64,000 bases of DNA, taken from NCBI GenBank assembly GCA_008933995.1, contig WARS01000028.1:460001-524000 (forward strand), in the 5' to 3' direction. Origin of the DNA: Datnioides undecimradiatus. Lineage: Eukaryota; Chordata; Actinopteri; Lobotiformes; Datnioididae. This document shows positions 37,421 to 48,226 of this stretch, in pieces. Position 1 is the stretch's first letter; the number at the start of each line of letters is the position of its first letter. Both the position numbers and the translations under genes were made by a program. The notes under the pieces are model-generated. The model was not told the origin of the DNA and did not search any database. It was given only the letters and a program-made list of their open reading frames with translations.

Positions 37421-37827
37421 GCATCAGCCTGCAACATCAAAACCGCCTATTTGGTTATTTTCTGACAAAAGATTAAGGTCTGTTATTTCACGGGGTGAAT
37501 AAAATCGGGCTATTTTGGAGACGCGCAGCCTTTTATAAGCAACAACCGGCCGTGATCTGGCTGTTTGTCTTTCATATGAAACCCTCGCTGGACTCCCAGT
37601 GGCCACCCAGTCCAGGATTATTCTGCTCAGCCAGGAAAGCGAAGGAGGAGGGTGGTAGATGAGGAGGAGGAGGTGGAGGAGAGGAGAGGAGAGGAGAGGG
37701 AGGGCTCGCCTGGATACCCAGCCGCCTGTAAGTGTCCATCCCCGGTTTGTTTGACATGGCAGTGTCTGTGGGTATAAACCCGATAAACATCTGGTGGCGC
37801 TGCCAGGACATTGGAAAATGAGGGATT

Positions 37828-37854
37828 GGGGGGTGGGGGGGGAGGAGGGGGGAG
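37828..37854 (+). other. potential G-quadruplex motif
   Basis: G-runs of 6, 8 and 6 with one- to four-base loops; antisense Pro-rich frames are by-products. Confidence 0.5.
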
Positions 37855-37903
37855 GCAGTGAAAGAGGCGAAAACACAAAATCATAATGAGAAGAAAGATG
37901 GGC

Positions 37904-37904
<1 letters not shown>

Positions 37905-37944
<40 letters not shown>
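37905..37944 (+). repeat. (GA)n microsatellite
   Basis: GA dinucleotides with one AA interruption; followed 30 bases later by ATGCAAATTTATCC (37976-37989), an octamer next to an inverted GATA core. Confidence 0.93.
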
Positions 37945-37947
<3 letters not shown>

Positions 37948-38094
37948 TGATCAGCTAATTACAGCTGCAAATAAAATGCAAATTTATCCTGGCACGGTGA
38001 GCACGCCCAAGTTTAAACATAGCGCCATCCAAAAATGCAGAGCTGCACGGGCTCAGTGCCAGTGACGACTTCCAAACAAAGAATCATTATCCAA

Positions 38095-38095
38095 C

Positions 38096-38138
<43 letters not shown>
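38095..38138 (+). repeat. (AAT)n microsatellite
   Basis: Fifteen AAT units, uninterrupted. Confidence 0.96.
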
Positions 38139-38339
38139 TTTTATTAGTAGTATATAGGCTCCCGTGCATCCTGGTGGCTGCACCTGCTTTCCAGTATAAA
38201 GAAGAAAGATGGCATGCTTCCCAACAACAGTGACACCACCGTGCACATGATGCTCCACAGCCACAATCCAGCAATTACACTTCCCCACACTGTAGCCGCC
38301 TATTTACGCGGCGGAGGGCCGCGCGCCTCCGTGCACCCT

Positions 38340-39110
38340 CCCCTCCCCACATCTTATGTAGTGATTAATGATACATCGCCGCCCAAAGATTAATCATGGA
38401 AAATTAAAAATCTTGGAGGTACTCGTGAGAGCTGCAGCAGCGGACTAGATCAGGTGGGCTCTGGGAAGGGATGGAGGGAGGGTGCAGGGTAGGATGTGGT
38501 GGTGGTGGTGGGGTGAAAACGAATTAGCTCCGTCGAATCTTTTTAGATGCAAATATTTTGTTATCTCCACTTTGCTGCACTGTTTTCAGTGTTTATGATT
38601 AATTATCTCCTCTTGGTGAAAAATAAATCATGCGAAATTAGGATCTAGCTGACTCCACCGGCGTAAGCAGAGATGGCAGGTCGATGCTGTTAATTTCAGG
38701 TTGAAATTGACACACTAATTATAGTGCAGAGTGCTGCTGGAACACTAGCAGGCAAGATTATACCTCTCTGCTTCTATTTTTTCCTTTTTTTATCAGATCC
38801 CCCTTATATTTTACCAATTAAAAATCGTAAAGGCATTTCATTGCCCCGGGATAAAAAAAGCAGGCTCTCTCCTAACATGGCCATCACTTTCCCCCATCAG
38901 ATTCATTGTGATGTATTAGATGCAATAAATTATCCCATGTAACAAAACATGGCGAGCTGAAAGGCTGATAATCTGCAGAGGGGAGATAAGGATTCATTAT
39001 TCCAAATCATTATGAATCCAGCGTTGGCTGTGACTTCTTTCTTAATCAGCTTCTGTGATCCTGGATACGTGAAGGGAGCAGATAAGAGCAGAGTCGTTTA
39101 TAATTCTCCC
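38340..39110. promoter_or_regulatory. strong candidate enhancer, clustered GATA and TAAT sites
   Basis: GATA cores at 38791 (TTATCAG), 38930 (ATTATCCC), 38967 (CTGATAATCTG), 38985 (GAGATAAGGA) and 39081 (CAGATAAGAG), the last two being consensus WGATAR. Paired homeodomain sites GTGATTAATGATAC and AAGATTAATCATGG (38361-38398) and TTATGATTAATTATC (about 38594-38608). AT-balanced unique sequence with no frames of note. Strongest GATA clustering in the window. Confidence 0.45.
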
Positions 39111-39160
39111 CACCTCGGCCTAATATTTTAAAATAAAATCGCAGGGAGAAGCCGCCGTTT

Positions 39161-39184
39161 AAAAAAAAAAAAAAAAAAAAAAAA
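39161..39184 (+). repeat. poly-A tract
   Basis: A-run of 24 followed by ATAAATAAATAAAAT-type sequence. Confidence 0.9.
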
Positions 39185-39699
39185 TATTAAATAAATAAAA
39201 TAAAAAAAAAATAAAAACACACACGCGCATATACACACTGGCTTAGCGTTTGGAGGGTGCACAGGACGGGAATAATAAAACACATTGAGAAAATAAATAA
39301 GTAAATAGATAATACGTGGCCCATACGTTTTTGGAGGTGTTTTGTCTCAAATTAAGGTCATCTTATTCGACATTTACAGCGAAGAATCATGTAGGCAGGG
39401 AGGAAAAGGAGGGGAGATATATACTGCAGCATTTATTTCACATTTGGAGTGGGAAGTGTCTAATAAAATTTAGGCTACACCGGGAGGCTATAAAAGCGGG
39501 TGACCGTAAATGATTTACTCCGTTTATGCACTAACGGGGCAGAAAAGCCACGGTACAGGGGTGGGTTACAGATAAAGCGCGGCTCCGCTGGATGCTTTGC
39601 AGCTGCACAATTTGAAGGAGGGAAGGGGAAAAAAAAGGAAATATGCAAAATTAACTCTTTAAAATAAAAAAAAAGGTGAGGTGCACGTGCGCAAATGTG

Positions 39700-41130
39700 G
39701 TGGCGTATTTAATCAGAGAGGTGACATTACGGCTCCTCATTCTATCTGCGGGTGAGATTAGAAATATCAGCTGGCTGCGATAGAATAGATGGGGAATAAA
39801 GGCCAGCGTGCGCAGGCTCTGCTTGTTATTACGGCCCAGTGTACCGGAGGGTTTGCGCTTAGCTTGTTGTCAGCCTCTGCTGTCACGCGGGAGCTCGCGT
39901 CAAATTCTACATTAATCACGCGATTTCACGGGCGGCGGGCGCACGCACGCACGCACGCGGGAGTAGAAGTAGAAGAAGAAGAAGAAGAGGAGCGTGACTT
40001 TGGACTCGGGCATCGCGCTCGCGCTCGCGTTGCAGCCCGGTTCGGGGAGCGCAAAGCGGAGACTATACCCACTTAATGGGATACAGTGTGGCCTCAGTAA
40101 GGCGAGGTAAACCCTAAACGGCATCCGGGCCGTTTACAGTCTCCATTTACAATTAATTAAGGATTGGCTCCACAATATCTGCACCCCTCCTCTTCCAAAA
40201 AAAAAAAAAAAAAGTATTTTACATCCGCTCCCTTTCAAAATGAACATTTACGTCTCCCGCCTTATTTCGCCGCGTCCCGGCTGAACAAGACGAAATTGAT
40301 TCTCCTTATTTTTCCCCATAATTAATCTTTTTATTACACCTATAATATGCTTTAATTATCTGCGGCACAAATACTGCTTTCACCGTTTTTGTGTTTTTGT
40401 TTTTTCATTAGCTCCTATCAAAGGCATCAATATGCGCATTTATCACAGACGCATATTAACTTCACCTTTACATTAAAATCGAAAAGCTAATAATTCACCC
40501 CCCCCCCTCGTCTCCTCCAAAATAAGCACTTTATTTACGTCAAAAAGCAGATTAATAAATCATTACTATCTGCGTGTGTTATTTTCTAATTCTATTTAGA
40601 TATTGAAATACTAATTCCATAAATGAAAAGCTCCGCTTACCCTGCATGGAAATGCTGAATTATTCATTGGTTTTAAAAAGACACATTTGGCTGCAGCCGC
40701 AATTCGTAAGTTTATACAACGAGGTTTGCGCCAATTATCTTTAATTTATTACCTTAATTGAATTTCTTCCCCAAAGATAGATTTGGGTGTGATCAGTTTA
40801 CATTCTCCTTCGAAGAGTCAAGGCGCAACATGAGAGATACCAAGCCTCCAGCATCCTCTCTCCTCTCCTCTCCTCTCCTCTCCTCTCCTCTCCTCAGTGC
40901 ATTTCACAGAGAGGAGGATCGGATTTGCTTGGTGCTCCTTTCAATGAACCATGGTGTCAATAAGCAGGCGAGCAGGCCCCTATATGTGCTCCGGGTTAGT
41001 GGTGGTGGATGCATATGGAGGCTTTTTGCCATTTTCACAACAACTGCTAAAACCACCAGGACACAATGCAGCTCCGATCACATTACCATATTGATACGGG
41101 AAGATTTCTGATTTGTTTGCTTATACGCGC
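39700..41130. promoter_or_regulatory. candidate conserved non-coding region
   Basis: AT-rich unique blocks with TAATTAATC (40319-40327), GCTTTAATTATCTGCGG (40349-40365), CATTAAAATCGAAAAGCTAATAATTC (40471-40496) and GGAAATGCTGAATTATTCATTGG (40648-40670). The 40.3-40.8 kb part looks most conserved. A (TCTCC)n tract (40855-40895) lies inside. Conservation not tested. Confidence 0.33.
40855..40895 (+). repeat. (TCTCC)n pentanucleotide repeat
   Basis: About eight CTCTC/TCTCC units. Confidence 0.93.
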
Positions 41131-42027
41131 TGTTCAAACGTGGCTCTAATTGCTGTGGAGTTTGGCGCGGATCTTTGGTGTTGATTAGACACCAGCTATG
41201 GCTTCATCTGTCCTTTGTGGCAGGGGGAGAGAAAAGGCTCCTCTTCCAACACAAAAGGAGGTGCAACATTTTGTGTGTCACGGAGAGATCCTGCATTCTG
41301 CACTGAAATATCTGCAGAGCACCGCCTGGCAGGCACCATTCTTTAAAAGAAAAAAAAAGGACAATACACTTACACAACATAGGTACTGAATTCTGCTCAT
41401 GCACAACGTATAAAACATAAATCAACTATAAAAACAGGCCCATGTTTGAATCATTAAGGCTATTCTTTTCTTATTTGCACCAACAAAAATAATGTATTTC
41501 ATTAACACCTGATTATATCCGGCTGTGGGCGTCACCTGGTATGGTCAGGTGTTGCACCTGCCTAGAAAATATAATCATCATAATAAAACAGTGAACACAA
41601 AATAATAATAATAATAATAATAATAGCAACATATTTATAAAAACAATAAATGGCTGCCTGGTGAAATAATATGACATTACCTCTGGTTTTAAGCTTTAAA
41701 TTCATTCCTATTTGTTTTTCTGTCGCTGTTAATTGGGGTTCTGCTCCTCTAGCGTGTGGTGCTGTCACACCCGGAAGAGCTGGCGTGCGCTGTACAGTAA
41801 GTACGGTAAAGAGGCCGCCTCTGGTTGGCACATATGCGCGTGCGGCTTGCCCGGTAGCCTATATGTGCGCGCGTGTGTTCCTCCTCGCGGTGTGTTATGT
41901 GACGACTCCGGGACCGAGGGCGCGCGCACCACCACCGACACCACCACCACGAACACCACTAGCAATACTGTGTGTGAGTGTTTCGTCCCCCTCTTCCCCG
42001 TCCACGGCTCTCACTCTCGCCCTCACC

Positions 42028-42028
<1 letters not shown>

Positions 42029-42065
<37 letters not shown>
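42029..42065 (+). repeat. (CT)18 microsatellite
   Basis: Uninterrupted CT run. Confidence 0.96.
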
Positions 42066-42066
<1 letters not shown>

Positions 42067-42319
42067 AATGCCATCGGCGCTTCCATCTCTATGTCACTCT
42101 TTCTTCACATCTGCACGGGAGAGAGAGAAAAAAAGCCTCCGTCGGTTCCAGCGTCCACCACAGGTCAGTAAATATTTAGATTTGCTCTGAAGCCGGTGCA
42201 TCCTAAAAAAAAAACCCCGCTGCGGTCCAATAGGCTGCCTCTCTCCTCGCTGGCTTTGTATCCGCGAGCTCACTCGTGTCGCTCGTGTATGAATGATGGG
42301 GGGGAAACTTTTTATGTAC

Positions 42320-42352
42320 GTGTGTGTGTGTGTGTGTGTGCGTGTGCGTGCG
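42320..42352 (+). repeat. (TG)n microsatellite
   Basis: TG run grading into CGTGTGCGTGCGTG. Confidence 0.93.
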
Positions 42353-42779
42353 TGAGCGCCTTTGCACGTTAGCGCAAATGAAAATAAATGTGGGGAAATA
42401 AATGAAATAAAAGCTGCGCATTTATGCCGGTGTTTCACTCAAACCGGGGAGGAAGCTGTCGGTTTCACCTTCGTTTTCCACCCACAGCGGCCGTGTGCAC
42501 TTGCTGGAGGTGGAGGAGGAAGAAATAGCACAACCGGGGCTGTGGTGTTTGATAATGCTGGCTAGGACATCCATAACGACCGCCATTGTTAGCGTTAACG
42601 CCGCCGTGGAGCTGTTTGTTGTTGACCCTCTCTTTAAAACACAAAACGTGAATTGGCGATGCCCGCCTCTTGTTCACACACAAGGCTCGACCCGGGATTT
42701 TTAGATGTGAGGAGGTAAAACGGCAGCCAGCTGCATTTTTAGTATTATATATATATATATTTATTTTAAATTTAGGATA

Positions 42780-43010
42780 TTTAACCACATATATTCCAAA
42801 GAGGCCCCGGAAATAGCGCAGATGAGGGGTTTTAACGACCTATTACCTACCGCTCAGGTTGGTGGTATAGGCAGAATCCCATACAAGCCGTGAAATTGAT
42901 CTGATTACCTTGCCGGCGGGTCGTAAAATAGGGAGTTGGGCTCGCTGAGGCTGCGTTTCCACCCGTTATTAGTTCCCTCCATCTCGTCTTTGGTCGATAT
43001 GTCTTGATAT
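42780..43010. promoter_or_regulatory. candidate conserved non-coding element
   Basis: GACCTATTACCTACCGCTCAGG and GAAATTGATCTGATTACCTTGCC lie in unique mixed sequence without simple repeats. Enhancer-like composition only. Confidence 0.27.
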
Positions 43011-44681
43011 GGCGGAAAGAGAAAAGGAGAGAGAGAGAGAGAGAAAGCGAGAGAGAGGGAGAGAGCCGCTGTTACAATGACTAGGACGCCAAATTAAGGG
43101 CATCGCACGCGCACTGTCACGGGCCAAGTGCTCCAACGGTTATTTGCGTGCAGGGAGCGGAGCGCGAGACAAGCCCCCGCGCACTCTCTCTATTTACCAC
43201 CTCATTTAAAAAAAAAAATACAAAACGCCCCAAATTATAACTCGGGGTTAGATTAAACAGTGTTCATTTTATTTAATTGCCAGAAATAAAATAGGTGTTT
43301 TGTTTTGTTTTTTTAAAAAAAACAACGGGATAAATAAAACAACACCGGCCTTGGACGCGACAAAGCAGGCGAGCAGGTAGAGTGGTTTCATTTCAATTTC
43401 GTGTCACCGTGGAGATTATTGTGTTTGTTATGGCGGTTGTAACGTATATTTCTGTGCAGTACTTTAATTCTGTAATTCTTTTAAATTGTAGTGCCAATAC
43501 CGCGGTGTGGCGTTTATAGCAGAATTAATAAAGGAGCGTTTAAAATATATATATAAATACATATATATATATGAATGAATGAGTTCGTGTCTGCACAGGG
43601 CTGAGAGGTGAAAAGGCCCCGTGCGTTAAATGACAGATTACATCAGTGCGTCTGGCGAGAAGCGATATAGACACAGATAAGCATCGCGAGTCAGTCAATT
43701 GGCCGACCATTTTGTTTTTCTGTTTTTTTTTTCTTTTCGTTGGGAACAATGACAGAAAAATACCAAGAGCTACTTTTCATTTTTCTGCGAGCGCGTGTGC
43801 AGCTCGCAGAAAAGGGGGTGATTTATCCCACAGACTTTAAACGCGTCTTCGTTTTCATCGTTCTAGGAAAGAAACTTGTGTTTTTCAAGTTTCACGCGCT
43901 CGACGCGCAGAAATTGGACGCCCTCGTTTTTTGGTTCTAAGAAGCCGAGTTGGTTCACATGCTGACTGATTTTTAAAAAAGCAAAAACCAAACCGTTTTG
44001 TTTTTCCTTTCTTGAAAAGACAAGAAAACGTAACAGATGAGTCACGGCGTCAGAACTGTAACATGCAGACGACCTGCCGGTTTCAAAATGCATAAATGTG
44101 CGTTTGACCAGTAAAACACAGCAGTCACTCCGCGATGGCTGGCCTGTGGCGTTTTTAATCACTGACAGTGCATCACAGAGCGGCGGTGCACTCCCAGTTA
44201 ACACAATAACACGTATAATTCACTGTATTTAACGCTTTTTAAATTTTTATTATTATTTTTAATTCACGATCGAGATGAAAGAGTCATTTTAGTTTATGCT
44301 GACACGAATGTGAGTGTGTGTGTGTGTGTGTGTAAACTGTGGGTTAAGAATGAATTAGGCCTTAATTATTCACACACACACACACAGGTTTTTATTATTA
44401 ATATTGTGAAACCGTATCTCCTGTATCTGCTCTCGCCCTGTAAGCGCGCTGCTGTTTCAGCTACAACAAGCATGATGATGCTGATTTTTTATTAGTAGTG
44501 GGTTTGATTTGTGATGCTACATTCGTGATGTATTGTTTCTGTGGCGTGATCTCAACTCCATGACCTCTGATCAATCAGCTGACGGAAGGAAATTATTATT
44601 TTTAGATGGGGGGGAGGTGGTGTGGTGGGGAAACAATGATTTTAATTGCCGATTAAGCCATACACAGGAAGTTAGGGGACA

Positions 44682-44716
<35 letters not shown>

Positions 44717-44886
44717 TATCTAAAACATTTCATCCCCCGCACTGGCAAAGGAATAATCCGTGCGTGTCTTAAATTCTAAGGCGCGATATAGAGAAAGAAG
44801 CTGTGCCATGTCGTGATTTTAATCAAAACCGGCTGACATAATCACTCAGAAATGATCTCTGCCATCACAAGCCGGACCCCCCCCCA

Positions 44887-44887
<1 letters not shown>

Positions 44888-44938
<51 letters not shown>
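44888..44938 (+). repeat. (CA)25 microsatellite plus (CCCT)n
   Basis: Uninterrupted CA followed directly by CCCT units to 44960. Confidence 0.96.
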
Positions 44939-44940
<2 letters not shown>

Positions 44941-45062
44941 CCTCCCTCCCTCCCTCCCTCAATAGCCAAACTTTTATGAATCAACATTTACGCACAGCAG
45001 CGCTGCTATTTGTAGGCCATTAACTTTAAAAATAGACCAGTGCACAGTGTTAGACTCTGTCT

Positions 45063-45063
<1 letters not shown>

Positions 45064-45097
<34 letters not shown>
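45064..45097 (+). repeat. (CA)17 microsatellite
   Basis: Uninterrupted CA run. Confidence 0.96.
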
Positions 45098-45099
<2 letters not shown>

Positions 45100-45800
45100 A
45101 AGACACTATTTTCTCCCTTCGTGGCGACAGATTGGGATTATAAATGACAACTTTTTAAGGGAGCCGTGTCTCACTCCGCGCTGAATAAGCTCCGGCGTTA
45201 TTGACACCGAGGCTTGGGAATCAAGTCACGGGATGGCTTCCATGTCCCCGCTCTCTAAGCTTCGATACATGCAGTCGACAAAACCACAAAAAAAAAAAAA
45301 AAACCATAATCGGGATTTTGGGCTGCATTTACCGTCATGTGTTGCCTCTGAGCACCTCTCTTGAATTGCTTTGTGGATAATGGCTCCGCGATACTTTTCA
45401 AGAGGATAATTACACGAGGTCCGCTGTGGCTTGACAATGGCAGCTACAGCAGTTGCATCAAGTTCAGTCTCCAGGTTTGCCTGGTGAAACAACTCCCTCT
45501 CTCTCTCCCCCCTTCTCGCTCCCTCTCCCTCTCCAGGTAGGGCTCTCCTGGAGAGGAAAAACACGTCGCTCTGCCAAGTCTCTCTCTGTCTGTGCTCCCA
45601 CGCGCCCGGCTGAGAACAACCTCGATAACAAAGAGGGAGAGGGAGAGAAGGAGGGGGGAGGGTGAGAGAGGATAAACTGGAGAAATTAGACGAATAAGGC
45701 TAATGGGTCATCTTGAGCGCGATAGCCTCCTGACTTTTTAATGTAATTAGTGGCAAAAATTAAATTTTATCCACATTGTGGTTATTGATAGGCGGTTGTG
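45100..45800. promoter_or_regulatory. candidate conserved region upstream of the gata3 promoter
   Basis: GATTGGGATTATAAATGACA (45131-45150), CTTTGTGGATAATGGC (45369-45384), CAAGAGGATAATTACACG (45400-45417, GATA next to AATTA) and CTCCTGACTTTTTAATGTAATTAGTGGC (45727-45754). An A-run (45287-45303) and C/T-rich sequence interrupt. About 1.5-2 kb upstream of the inferred start site, so upstream promoter or enhancer input is plausible. Confidence 0.33.
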
Positions 45801-46010
45801 CGTTACTACGCAGCCGCTGCATCTCCACAAACCAAAACCGACCCACACTGGTATTGGCCGTCACAGCATAACCGGTACCTACCTACGATGATTGTGCGGG
45901 CGTGCGCGCTCGGCATGCCAAACCGGCCGCGCGCAATGAGAGGGGTTCATTTCTGACTACTTTACACACCTTGGTGACGTCATCGAGTGGCGTCGCCAGT
46001 GCCACCACCA

Positions 46011-46011
<1 letters not shown>

Positions 46012-46046
<35 letters not shown>
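46012..46046 (+). repeat. (CA)17 microsatellite
   Basis: Uninterrupted CA run about 1.2 kb upstream of the inferred gata3 start. Confidence 0.96.
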
Positions 46047-46049
<3 letters not shown>

Positions 46050-47254
46050 TATCGTACTCTACTATTACACACAGCCAATCTGAAACTATACGAGGAAGCC
46101 AAACTGGCCTTTGAACGCCAATGCTTCCCCAGGAGCAGCCCCGCGCCCTCCCGTCCTCCGCGCACCGAGCCACATAACGCTTTCTGAAACTTTACCGCAT
46201 CGTGCGATGTGGCTCCTGAACACACAGCGTAAACGAGGTTGCACGTCAGATCACAGGCGCTTGGGTTGTGTTTAATTTTTTGAAATAAGCAGGAAAAGGC
46301 GAGTTGGGGGCAAATCACCCCCCGCGTGCGCGATCATTTGACATTTAATGCACTGTTTTTAAGATAAATAGCCAGCACAACCATTTATTTGCTGATACCA
46401 GTGCGAGTTGCTGCTGCAGTGGGTGATTGCTGCACAGCTGCTGGGGAGTGAACTGACAGCCAGTAACAGCCTACATTTAGGATTTTTATTTTTCCATTTT
46501 ATATATATATATATTTAAATATTTATTTGAGACTTTAGGCTCAGTCTCCTTAGCGTCCTTGTCCATGCCTGCTTCACAGTGTGGAGATCGGCTCAACTCG
46601 GATGTGCCATTTAGAATAATGTGCCTGTCACCGCGAGAGGACGCACTGTCACAATTTTAAGAGCGTACACGTCCCGCAAACCTGCCATTGGCCCGGAGCA
46701 ACAGGCTCTGCTGCAGCCTTACTTTCTTTTTTCCCTCTGCTCTTTCTGCGGCTGTGCACACACAAACTGCAGCAAGACTGTATCTTCAAAGTGCAGAGCT
46801 CAATACGCCAGCATAATGACACATGAATTACACAAAAATATTGTGTTTCAGTACCCAATTTATCACTTCTGAGAAAGCACATGAGCAGTTAATGTTTTAA
46901 AATGTCTATTTAAAAAAAAAACATGTTTATTTTTCTATTGACGGCCTATTTATAGTTAAACCCGTGCAAATGTCTTAAAGATTAATCTAAGCTGAGGTAA
47001 TAACTTCCCACACCGTCAGCCACGTTTCCACACTGTTCCAGGGTGTTGAGTTTTATTAGGCCGCGCTAAAAAGAAATATTCATATTTTAATAAAACCCCC
47101 TTTTTTTGACAAGGTCATTGAGGAAAAAAAAAAATCTTGCAGCACTTCTGCATCTCTCCTGCCCCACGTTATATTCGAATTAGGAGGCCCTCCTAACTGA
47201 TGACAGACCCTCCTTAAGTTGCGTCGCGCCACAGCTGTCTGCAAGCATTGAGCT
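46050..47254. other. gata3 upstream sequence
   Basis: No exon. GC-mixed to 46320, then AT-rich with a (TA)n run (46500-46514) and an A-run (46911-46921). I cannot identify individual promoter elements with confidence. Confidence 0.4.
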
Positions 47255-47719
47255 GCCTGGCGCCATCCTGAAAGAATGCCTTCACTGTAAAAAAAGGAGG
47301 GAGCGGAGAGAGAGAGCAAGAGAGAGAGGGAGGAGGTAGAGCAGGGGTGGTGGTAAGAGCCACAGACCCAGAGAGAGAGAGAGAGAGGGGAGCGGAGTTA
47401 ATGGAGAGGGCTACAACTGCGCACAAACAGAGATTTGATCAGTGAGTTTAACTTGCTGGTGCTGGTCAGTGCGCAGTGAAGCCATCCACTGCAAACAAGC
47501 CCTGCGCCCGAACAAACCTCCGCTACTTGTTGAGCTGGGCTCCAGCGCGTTGACATTTTTCTTTTTTCTTTTTCATTTTCATTTTTGGGTTACGCTTTTT
47601 TTTTGCTGAGAGGAAGAAGTTCAGGAACTCCGCGTGAAACGATTCCATTTTCGGACGTATTTATATGTCAACACCTTTGTTGCATTTGTAATGTGGGGTA
47701 TGTTTCGTGTTTAAATATC

Positions 47720-47720
<1 letters not shown>
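47255..47720 (+). promoter_or_regulatory. gata3: gata3 first (non-coding) exon and proximal promoter region
   Basis: About 740 bp upstream of the start codon lies a GGCGCCATCCTGAAAGAATGC segment (47260-47280) followed by CACTGTAAAAAAAGG and a long GA-rich tract (47300-47395). From memory the mammalian GATA3 leader has the same order: a GGCGCC...AAAGAATGC block, CTGTAAAA, then GAGAGAGGGAGAGAG. I therefore infer that transcription starts near 47255 and that this is exon 1. Downstream T-rich sequence (47558-47605) also resembles the mammalian leader. I see no TATA box, which suits this promoter. The exon 1 donor could not be fixed. The similarity was recognised by eye, not aligned. Confidence 0.55.

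Positions 47721-47757
<37 letters not shown>
47721..47757 (+). repeat. (TG)18 microsatellite in gata3 5' region
   Basis: Uninterrupted TG dinucleotides between the inferred first exon and the start exon, probably inside the first intron. Likely length-polymorphic. Confidence 0.95.
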
Positions 47758-47760
<3 letters not shown>

Positions 47761-47952
47761 AAAACAAACACCAGGTAAATTCACAACCTGCCTGTTCTGT
47801 CGCTGCATGTGAGGCAAATTAGAGCAATGAGACATTAAACTCTCCTCTCACATCTCCGGGTGATCGGAAGCAAGCGCGCGGAACCTGTGTGGATTTAACT
47901 GAGATAAAAACAGATTTAGGACAGGTGTTTCTTCTCTTGTAACATACCGAAG

Positions 47953-47996
47953 ACACCTCGGCGTGCATGAACATTTGCTAAAGAAAAGGCAACGCG
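47953..47996 (+). promoter_or_regulatory. gata3: gata3 5' UTR immediately before the start codon
   Basis: A pyrimidine-rich run (47929-47940) and a CCGAAG at 47947-47952 make a plausible acceptor, so the start exon may begin at 47953. The start context AACGCGATGG has G at +4 but C at -3. An upstream ATG at 47968 (gcATGAAC) opens a frame that overlaps the main start; in the sequence as given it runs on to 48259, so it could act as an inhibitory uORF, although local indels make that uncertain. Confidence 0.4.
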
Positions 47997-48226
47997 ATGG
48001 AAGTAAGTGCGGATCAGCCACGATGGATGAGCCATCATCGCAGTGGCAAACAACATCAGCTCACATCACCCGGGCCTCGGCCACTCATACATGGACCCCT
48101 TCGCAGTATATCCCCTCGCTGACGATGTGGATGTACTCTTTAATATCGATGGACAGGGGAACCACGTCTCTCCATACTATGGAAACTCTGTCCGAGCCGT
48201 CCAGCGGTACCCTCCTCCTCCACACA
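47997..48226 (+). CDS. gata3: gata3 coding exon 1 (start exon, N-terminal transactivation segment)
   Basis: Starts at ATG 47997 and reads [14 protein letters not shown], the conserved GATA2/3 N-terminus. At about 48040 the frame shifts by one and continues as [27 protein letters not shown] and PYYGNSVRA, ending in RYPPPPHS. The donor is CACA|GTAAAT (GT at 48227-48228), leaving phase 1, which joins the next exon as S-Q-V-C-R exactly as in GATA3. Visible lesions: about 10 missing bases around 48038-48060, where the family has an AVLNGQHPD-like stretch; a TATAT where TAT is expected near 48108-48112; and a missing codon in RAVQR (usually RATVQR). Length 230 bp, close to the family value (about 240). 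Confidence 0.92.

Larger units (their letters stand above)
41130..42760. other. gene-free stretch with simple repeats and an E-box trio
   Basis: CACCTG (41533-41538), CAGGTG (41545-41550) and CACCTG (41555-41560) lie within 28 bp. An (AAT)n run (41602-41625), (CT)18 (42029-42065) and (TG)n (42320-42352). Frames of 148-166 residues at 41671-42179 are driven by C-rich and CT sequence and show no domain. Confidence 0.5.
43010..45100. other. gene-free stretch with many microsatellites
   Basis: GA tract (43028-43068), AT repeat (43545-43573), facing (TG)n and (CA)n (44313-44386), (CA)n at 44685-44713, 44888-44938 and 45064-45097, and (CCCT)n at 44939-44960. No exon seen. Confidence 0.55.
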
